26,755 nt of DNA, from assembly GCA_965653225.1 (NCBI GenBank), contig CBFGZI010000043.1:1-26755 (forward strand), given 5' to 3'. The position numbers were made by a program, and so were the translations under genes. Origin of the DNA: JALZDI01 sp965653225 (lineage in GTDB: Bacteria; Actinomycetota; Actinomycetes; Propionibacteriales; Nocardioidaceae). This document shows, piece after piece, positions 22,704 through 26,755 of the stretch. How positions within the stretch are numbered: position 1 is the stretch's first letter; each line of letters opens with the position of its first letter. The notes beneath the pieces are model-generated. The model saw only the letters and a program-made list of their open reading frames with translations, did not search any database and was not told the origin of the DNA.

Positions 22704-23645
22704 GTGACTGTTGCTCCAGAAGGCCGGAAGATGCTGCGCCTCGAGGCGCGCAACGCGACGACCCCGATCGAGAAGAAGCCCGAGTGGATCAAGACCCGGG
22801 CGAAGATGGGGCCGCAGTACCGCGAGCTGCAGCATCTGGTGAAGTCGGAGGGGCTGCACACGGTCTGCCAGGAGGCCGGCTGCCCCAACATCTTCGAGTG
22901 CTGGGAGGACCGCGAGGCCACCTTCCTCATCGGCGGTGACCAGTGCACCCGCCGCTGCGACTTCTGCCAGATCGACACCGGCAAGCCCGCCGAGCTCGAC
23001 CGTGACGAGCCGCGCCGGGTCGCGGAGAGCGTACGCACGATGGACCTGCGCTACGCGACCGTCACCGGCGTCGCCCGCGACGACCAGCCCGACGGCGGCG
23101 CGTGGCTGTACGCCGAGACCGTGCGGCAGATCCACCAGCTCAACCCCGGCACCGGCGTCGAGCTGCTGATCCCCGACTTCGACGCCAAGCCCGACCAGCT
23201 CGCCGAGGTGTTCGGGTCGCGGCCCGAGGTGCTCGCGCACAACGTCGAGACGGTGCCGCGCATCTTCCGCCGCATCCGCCCCGGCTTCCGCTACCAGCGC
23301 TCCCTCGACGTGCTCACCCGGGCCCGCGAGGACGGCCTGGTGACCAAGTCCAACCTGATCCTGGGCATGGGCGAGGAGCGGCACGAGGTCAGCGAGGCGC
23401 TGCGCGACCTGCACGCCGCCGGCTGCGAGCTGATCACCATCACCCAGTACCTTCGGCCCAGCGTCCGCCACCACCCGGTGGACCGCTGGGTCAAGCCGGA
23501 GGAGTTCGTCGAGCTGCAGCAGGAGGCGCTGGACATCGGCTTCGCCGGCGTGATGTCCGGTCCGCTGGTGCGCTCCTCGTACCGTGCCGGGCGCCTGTAC
23601 CAGCAGGCCCTCGACTCCCGGCAGTCCTCCGAGGTCAGCGCTTGA
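22704..23645 (+). CDS. lipA: Lipoyl synthase (radical SAM)
   Basis: A 313-residue radical SAM enzyme that inserts two sulfurs into protein-bound octanoyl groups. The auxiliary 4Fe-4S cluster ligands are Cys55, Cys60 and Cys66 (CQEAGCPNIFEC), and the SAM-cluster motif is Cys81, Cys85 and Cys88 (CTRRCDFC). GPLVRSSYRAG near the end carries the conserved Ser of the auxiliary cluster. The GTG at 22704 gives the usual short N-terminal extension. It works directly after LipB. Confidence 0.97.
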   Translation: MTVAPEGRKMLRLEARNATTPIEKKPEWIKTRAKMGPQYRELQHLVKSEGLHTVCQEAGCPNIFECWEDREATFLIGGDQCTRRCDFCQIDTGKPAELDRDEPRRVAESVRTMDLRYATVTGVARDDQPDGGAWLYAETVRQIHQLNPGTGVELLIPDFDAKPDQLAEVFGSRPEVLAHNVETVPRIFRRIRPGFRYQRSLDVLTRAREDGLVTKSNLILGMGEERHEVSEALRDLHAAGCELITITQYLRPSVRHHPVDRWVKPEEFVELQQEALDIGFAGVMSGPLVRSSYRAGRLYQQALDSRQSSEVSA

Positions 23646-23714
23646 CCCATCACTGAAGCAGAAACGCGACGCCGCCTTCCCCGCCCGCACGACCCCGAGA
23701 CGAGAACCCCGCCG

Positions 23715-24422
23715 ATGGCCAAGAAGGACCAGCCAGACAAGCCCAAGCGGCGCCAGCAGCTGCTGCAGGCCTACCAGATCACCAAGAAGTCCGACCCGAA
23801 GATCGGGATCATCCTGCTCGGGCTGTTCCTGCTCGGGGCACTCGTCGTGGGCGGGCTCGCCTGGGTCCTCGTCGCCCCGGTCATCGGCGTGATGCTCGGC
23901 GTGCCGTCCGGTCTGCTCTTGGCGATGATCGTGTTCGGCCGGCGCGCCGAGAGGGCGGCCTACGCCCAGGTGGAGGGGCAGCCCGGGGCCGCGGCCGCGG
24001 CGCTGGGCATGCTGCGCAAGGGCTGGGAGGTCAAGCCGGGCGTGGCGTTCACCAAGAACCAGGACATCGTCCACCGGGTGGTCGGGCGGCCCGGCATCGT
24101 GCTGGTCGGCGAGGGCAACCCCAACCGTGTGCGCAACCTGCTCACGGTGGAGAAGAAGAAGCACGCGCGGATGGTCGACGAGGTGCCGATCTTCGACATC
24201 GTCGCCGGGGACGGCAAGGGCGAGGTGCCGATCAAGAAGCTCTCCAAGCACATCATGAAGCTTCCGCAGAGCCTGCGGCCCGCCGACGTCACCGACGTGC
24301 TGCAGCGGCTGCGTGCGCTCGACGCGATGCGCCCGCAGGCGCCGATCCCGAGGGGCCCGATGCCGCAGAGCGCGAAGGCCGCCCGGCAGATGATGCGCGG
24401 GCAGTCCATGCGCGGCCGCTGA
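23715..24422 (+). CDS. DUF4191 family membrane protein
   Basis: A 235-residue protein of unknown function from a family found next to lipA in actinobacteria (Rv2219 in M. tuberculosis, from memory). It has a basic N-terminus, two adjacent membrane helices (IGIILLGLFLLGALVVGGLAWVL region and VIGVMLGVPSGLLLAMIVF), and a cytoplasmic domain with the motif GRPGIVLVGEGNPNRVRNLL and a basic tail. It begins 69 bases after lipA and is probably cotranscribed. It converges on the RDD gene with 18 bases between stops. Confidence 0.9.
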   Translation: MAKKDQPDKPKRRQQLLQAYQITKKSDPKIGIILLGLFLLGALVVGGLAWVLVAPVIGVMLGVPSGLLLAMIVFGRRAERAAYAQVEGQPGAAAAALGMLRKGWEVKPGVAFTKNQDIVHRVVGRPGIVLVGEGNPNRVRNLLTVEKKKHARMVDEVPIFDIVAGDGKGEVPIKKLSKHIMKLPQSLRPADVTDVLQRLRALDAMRPQAPIPRGPMPQSAKAARQMMRGQSMRGR

Positions 24423-24440
24423 CCGGCGCTGGCTCCGCGC

Positions 24441-24866
24441 TCAGATGCGTACGGCGATCGAGTCGACCGCGAGGTCGTGCAGCCCGCGCTGGTCGCGGTT
24501 GTAGACCACCGGCGGGATCACCAGGCAGATCAGCAGCGTGCGTACCAGCGCACGCCCGGGACCGAGCGCGGTGCCGTCGGTGCGCACGACCCGGATGCGG
24601 GTGAGCAGCTGCCCGAGCGAGCCGCCGGTCAGGCTGGTCAGCACCCAGCGTTCGGCGGCGAACACCACCAGCGGCGCCCACTGCACCGAGCCCGTACCGC
24701 TCCACAGGTCCGGCCCGACGAACAGCCCGACGACCATCATCGAGGCGACCCAGTCCAGCAGCAGCGCCAGCGTCCTGCGGCCCCATCCGGCGATCGCGCC
24801 GCGGCCGGTCTGCGGCAGGCCAAGCCGCTCGCCGGGCCAGCGCTGGACGCTCATCCCCTCGGTCAC
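24441..24866 (-). CDS. RDD family membrane protein
   Basis: A 141-residue protein with the RDD pattern: the first Arg/Asp in RRTLALLLDW and the late RDQRGLHDLAVDSI. Three hydrophobic segments are visible. The function is unknown, although some RDD proteins act in ion exchange or protein localisation. I chose the GTG at 24866, placed seven bases after a TAGCGT -10-like box; the alternative ATG at 24854 has GAGG only two bases before it. The place between the DUF4191 gene and glnA matches Rv2219A. Confidence 0.85.
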   Translation of the reverse strand: MTEGMSVQRWPGERLGLPQTGRGAIAGWGRRTLALLLDWVASMMVVGLFVGPDLWSGTGSVQWAPLVVFAAERWVLTSLTGGSLGQLLTRIRVVRTDGTALGPGRALVRTLLICLVIPPVVYNRDQRGLHDLAVDSIAVRI

Positions 24867-24879
24867 GCGATGAACGCTA
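24867..24879 (-). promoter_or_regulatory. Leaderless-type -10 box of the RDD gene
   Basis: On the minus strand TAGCGT (24879-24874) is followed by seven bases and then the GTG at 24866. It is the same hexamer and spacing as before gcvT. No -35 box is evident. Confidence 0.45.
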
Positions 24880-24937
24880 CAGCGCGTGCACGCCGTCTCG
24901 CTTGGTGGACTTTGTCCCCTTGTCGGTCGCCCTGCGC

Positions 24938-24975
24938 GTAACACCGGCGAAACAGTCGAGTCACCACCGAGAAAC
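24938..24975 (+). promoter_or_regulatory. GlnR box upstream of glnA
   Basis: Four half-sites with exact six-base spacing are present: GTAAC (24938-24942), GAAAC (24949-24953), GTCAC (24960-24964) and GAAAC (24971-24975). This is the canonical a-b-a-b layout of GlnR operators in actinomycetes. TATCGT at 24986-24991 is a plausible -10 box, which would put the operator over the -35 region, as expected if GlnR activates glnA during nitrogen limitation. Confidence 0.8.
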
Positions 24976-24999
24976 GGTCCCCCGATATCGTCACCCCCT

Positions 25000-25077
25000 G
25001 GTGCAGCGTTGCACCGCGCTGAGGAGTGCCCGCTGTCGGGCCGAGCTGCCCATGCCGCGTAAGCGCGGTAAAGGAGG
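25000..25077 (+). promoter_or_regulatory. glnA leader: two hairpins and strong ribosome-binding site
   Basis: GGTGCA-GCGT-TGCACC (25000-25015) and CCGCG-TAAG-CGCGG (25055-25068) are perfect short hairpins in the leader. The second ends five bases before the GGAGG (25073-25077) that serves the ATG at 25083. It could insulate or modulate the ribosome-binding site. Position and stem perfection are the only evidence. Confidence 0.5.
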
Positions 25078-25082
25078 AACGA

Positions 25083-26501
25083 ATGTTCGCGAACGCCGAC
25101 GAGTTGCTGACCTACGTCGAACAGGAAGGGGTCGAGTTCGTCGACGTCCGCTTCTGCGACCTGCCCGGCATCATGCAGCACTTCACCGTGCCGGTCTCGT
25201 CGTTCGGGCGGGACGTGTTCGAGGACGGCCTGATGTTCGACGGGTCGTCGATCCGCGGCTTCCAGGCGATCCACGAGTCCGACATGGCGCTGTTCCCGGA
25301 CCCGACGACCGCCTACCTCGACCCGTTCCGCGAGGACAAGACGCTGTGCGTCAACTTCTTCATCCACGACCCGCTCACCGGCGAGCCGTACTCCCGTGAC
25401 CCGCGCAACATCGCCCGGAAGGCGCAGGCGTACCTCAAGAGCACCGGCATCGGTGACACCGCGTACTTCGCGCCCGAGGCCGAGTTCTACGTCTTCGACA
25501 ACGTGCGCTTCGAGACCACGGCCAACCGCGGCATGTACGAGGTCGACTCCGTGGCCGGCGCCTGGAACACCGGCGTCGAGGAGGAGAACCGCGGCTACAA
25601 GGTGCGCTACAAGGGCGGCTACTTCCCCGTACCTCCGTACGACCACTTCTCCGACCTGCGCGCACTCATCTCCAAGACCCTCGAGGCCACGGGCATCGTG
25701 GTGGAGCGACAGCACCACGAGGTCGGCACGGCCGGGCAGGCCGAGGTCAACTTCAGGTTCGACGAGCTGCTGACGACCGCCGACAACCTGATGAAGTTCA
25801 AGTACATCGTCAAGAACGTCGCGTGGCAGGCGGGCAAGACGGCCACGTTCATGCCCAAGCCGATCTTCGGCGACAACGGCTCGGGCATGCACTGCCACCA
25901 GTCGGTGTGGAACAACGGCGAGCCGCTGTTCTACGACGAGAGCGGCTACGCCGGGCTCTCCGACACCGCGCGCCACTACATCGGCGGGATCCTCGCGCAC
26001 GCGCCGTCGCTGCTGGCCTTCACCAACCCGACGGTGAACTCCTACCACCGCCTCGTGCCGGGCTTCGAGGCTCCGGTCAACCTGGTCTACAGCCAGCGCA
26101 ACCGCTCCGCGTGCATCCGCATCCCGATCACCGGCGCCAACCCCAAGGCCAAGCGGATCGAGTTCCGCTGCCCCGACCCGTCGGCCAACCCCTACCTCGC
26201 GTTCTCCGCGATGCTGCTGGCCGGCCTCGACGGCATCAAGAACAAGATCGAGCCGGCGGAGCCGATCGACAAGGACCTGTACGAGCTGCCGCCGGACGAG
26301 CACGGCGAGATCGCGCACGTCCCGGCGTCGCTGAACGCGGTGCTCGACGCGCTCGAGGCCGACCACGGTTTCCTGCTCGAGGGCGGCGTGTTCACCGAGG
26401 ACCTGATCGAGACCTGGATCGAGTACAAGCGCGACAACGAGATCGCGCCGCTGCAGCTGCGTCCGCACCCGCACGAGTTCGAGCTGTACTTCGATATCTA
26501 G
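25083..26501 (+). CDS. glnA: Glutamine synthetase type I
   Basis: A 472-residue GSI enzyme that makes glutamine from glutamate, ammonia and ATP; the family forms dodecamers. FDGSSIRGF, the metal-site region EAEFYVF, the NRSACIRIP block and the adenylylation segment DKDLYELPP (Tyr400) are present. The Tyr marks the GSI-beta subtype that is inactivated by the GlnE adenylyltransferase. GGAGG with five bases spacing supports the ATG at 25083 over the upstream in-frame ATG at 25026. Transcription is probably controlled by GlnR through the box at 24938-24975. Confidence 0.97.
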   Translation: MFANADELLTYVEQEGVEFVDVRFCDLPGIMQHFTVPVSSFGRDVFEDGLMFDGSSIRGFQAIHESDMALFPDPTTAYLDPFREDKTLCVNFFIHDPLTGEPYSRDPRNIARKAQAYLKSTGIGDTAYFAPEAEFYVFDNVRFETTANRGMYEVDSVAGAWNTGVEEENRGYKVRYKGGYFPVPPYDHFSDLRALISKTLEATGIVVERQHHEVGTAGQAEVNFRFDELLTTADNLMKFKYIVKNVAWQAGKTATFMPKPIFGDNGSGMHCHQSVWNNGEPLFYDESGYAGLSDTARHYIGGILAHAPSLLAFTNPTVNSYHRLVPGFEAPVNLVYSQRNRSACIRIPITGANPKAKRIEFRCPDPSANPYLAFSAMLLAGLDGIKNKIEPAEPIDKDLYELPPDEHGEIAHVPASLNAVLDALEADHGFLLEGGVFTEDLIETWIEYKRDNEIAPLQLRPHPHEFELYFDI

Positions 26502-26534
26502 GCCAGGCACCCCCGCTGACCTGCATAAACGCGC

Positions 26535-26755
26535 CTAGAGCGTGTCCGCAGTCCGCAGATAGTCCGCACGAGCCGTCATCACTGCATCGATGGCGGCTCG
26601 TGTGCTGTCGTCGGAATCGGGCCAGAGGTGCCCGTAGGTGTCGAGTGTCGTCTGGCGCTGGCGTGCCTCAGCCGTGCCTGCACGACCTTCACGTCGGCGC
26701 CGCTGGCGATGAGCATGCTGGCGTTGTGGTGGAGCAGGTCGTGGCAGCGGAAGCC
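26535..26755 (-). pseudogene. Tyrosine recombinase (integrase) C-terminal remnant, frameshifted
   Basis: Read from the right edge on the minus strand, the first frame gives CHDLLHHNASMLIASGAD, then VKVVQARLRHASA. After a shift near 26652-26653 the next frame gives TTLDTYGHLWPDSDDSTR and ends at the TAG at 26535-26537. Together these are the C-terminal catalytic region of a phage-type integrase, with the catalytic Tyr in DTYGHLW. A one-base loss (probably AAG to AG) explains the shift. The normally invariant HxLR Arg is Leu here (HDLLHH). Two independent defects indicate decay, although a sequencing error at the shift cannot be excluded. The rest of the gene is outside the window. Confidence 0.8.

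Noticed and set aside
20973..24251. 1092-codon minus-strand reading frame across the MMPL gene, lipB, lipA and the DUF4191 gene
   Set aside because: It runs antisense to lipB, lipA and the DUF4191 gene and out of frame with the transporter gene, with no recognisable motifs.
25054..25110. Possible leader peptide MPRKRGKGG overlapping the glnA start
   Set aside because: The frame continues through glnA out of frame as Arg-rich sequence, has no ribosome-binding site of its own, and the hairpin at the same place explains the sequence better.
26502..26534. tRNA or attachment site next to the integrase remnant
   Set aside because: The 33 bases between the stops contain no tRNA-like arms, and no matching direct repeat is present in the window.

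Overview
The window is about 26.8 kb of very GC-rich DNA (strong G/C third-position bias, frequent GTG starts) with the gene families and gene order of a high-GC Gram-positive bacterium (Actinomycetota). The series sucB - TIGR01777 gene - lipB - lipA - DUF4191 gene - RDD gene - glnA is, from memory, the order at Rv2215-Rv2220 of Mycobacterium tuberculosis. PspAA, DUF3043, an SCO2322-type protein and a GlnR box also point to actinomycetes. I cannot name a genus; nothing excludes Micrococcales or Propionibacteriales. Apart from an integrase remnant at the right edge, the window looks like chromosomal core.

Layout. (1) 1-2133, minus strand: an envelope-stress block, pspA - pspAA - htpX, with htpX running off the left edge. 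(2) 2278-4325: a DUF3043 membrane protein, an aldo/keto reductase with a leaderless-type promoter, a repeat-rich intergenic patch with a perfect 14-bp hairpin, and a small conserved minus-strand protein. (3) 4358-11184: a corrinoid uptake and salvage operon behind a cobalamin riboswitch. It holds an SCO2322-family secreted and anchored protein, ECF transporter T, fused A-A' and S components, a metallo-beta-lactamase/CobU fusion, and CobS. The last five genes are linked by 1-4 base stop/start overlaps. (4) 11200-14310: gcvT (minus), pepA (plus) and a small conserved protein (minus). (5) 14559-18930: lpdA (E3), sucB (E2 with two lipoyl domains) and a TIGR01777 SDR protein. (6) 18940-21796, minus: a membrane-anchored protein of unknown function and an MMPL/RND transporter, which sit between the TIGR01777 gene and lipB. 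(7) 21852-24866: lipB, lipA, a DUF4191 protein and a minus-strand RDD protein. (8) 24938-26501: a canonical four-half-site GlnR box and glnA. (9) 26535-26755: the C-terminal end of a decayed tyrosine recombinase.

How the genes fit together. LipB and LipA make the lipoyl cofactor carried by SucB and reoxidised by LpdA; GcvT also works with a lipoylated partner (GcvH, not in the window), so regions 4, 5 and 7 share lipoate metabolism. Region 3 would import corrinoids, phosphorylate and guanylylate cobinamide (CobU domain), and attach the lower ligand (CobS), all under B12 feedback through the riboswitch. The PhnP-like metallo-beta-lactamase half of the CobU fusion has no assigned role and is the most interesting functional lead. 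Several genes (AKR, gcvT, lipA, the RDD gene, possibly lipB) have a TANNNT hexamer 6-7 bases before the start codon, as expected of leaderless mRNAs.
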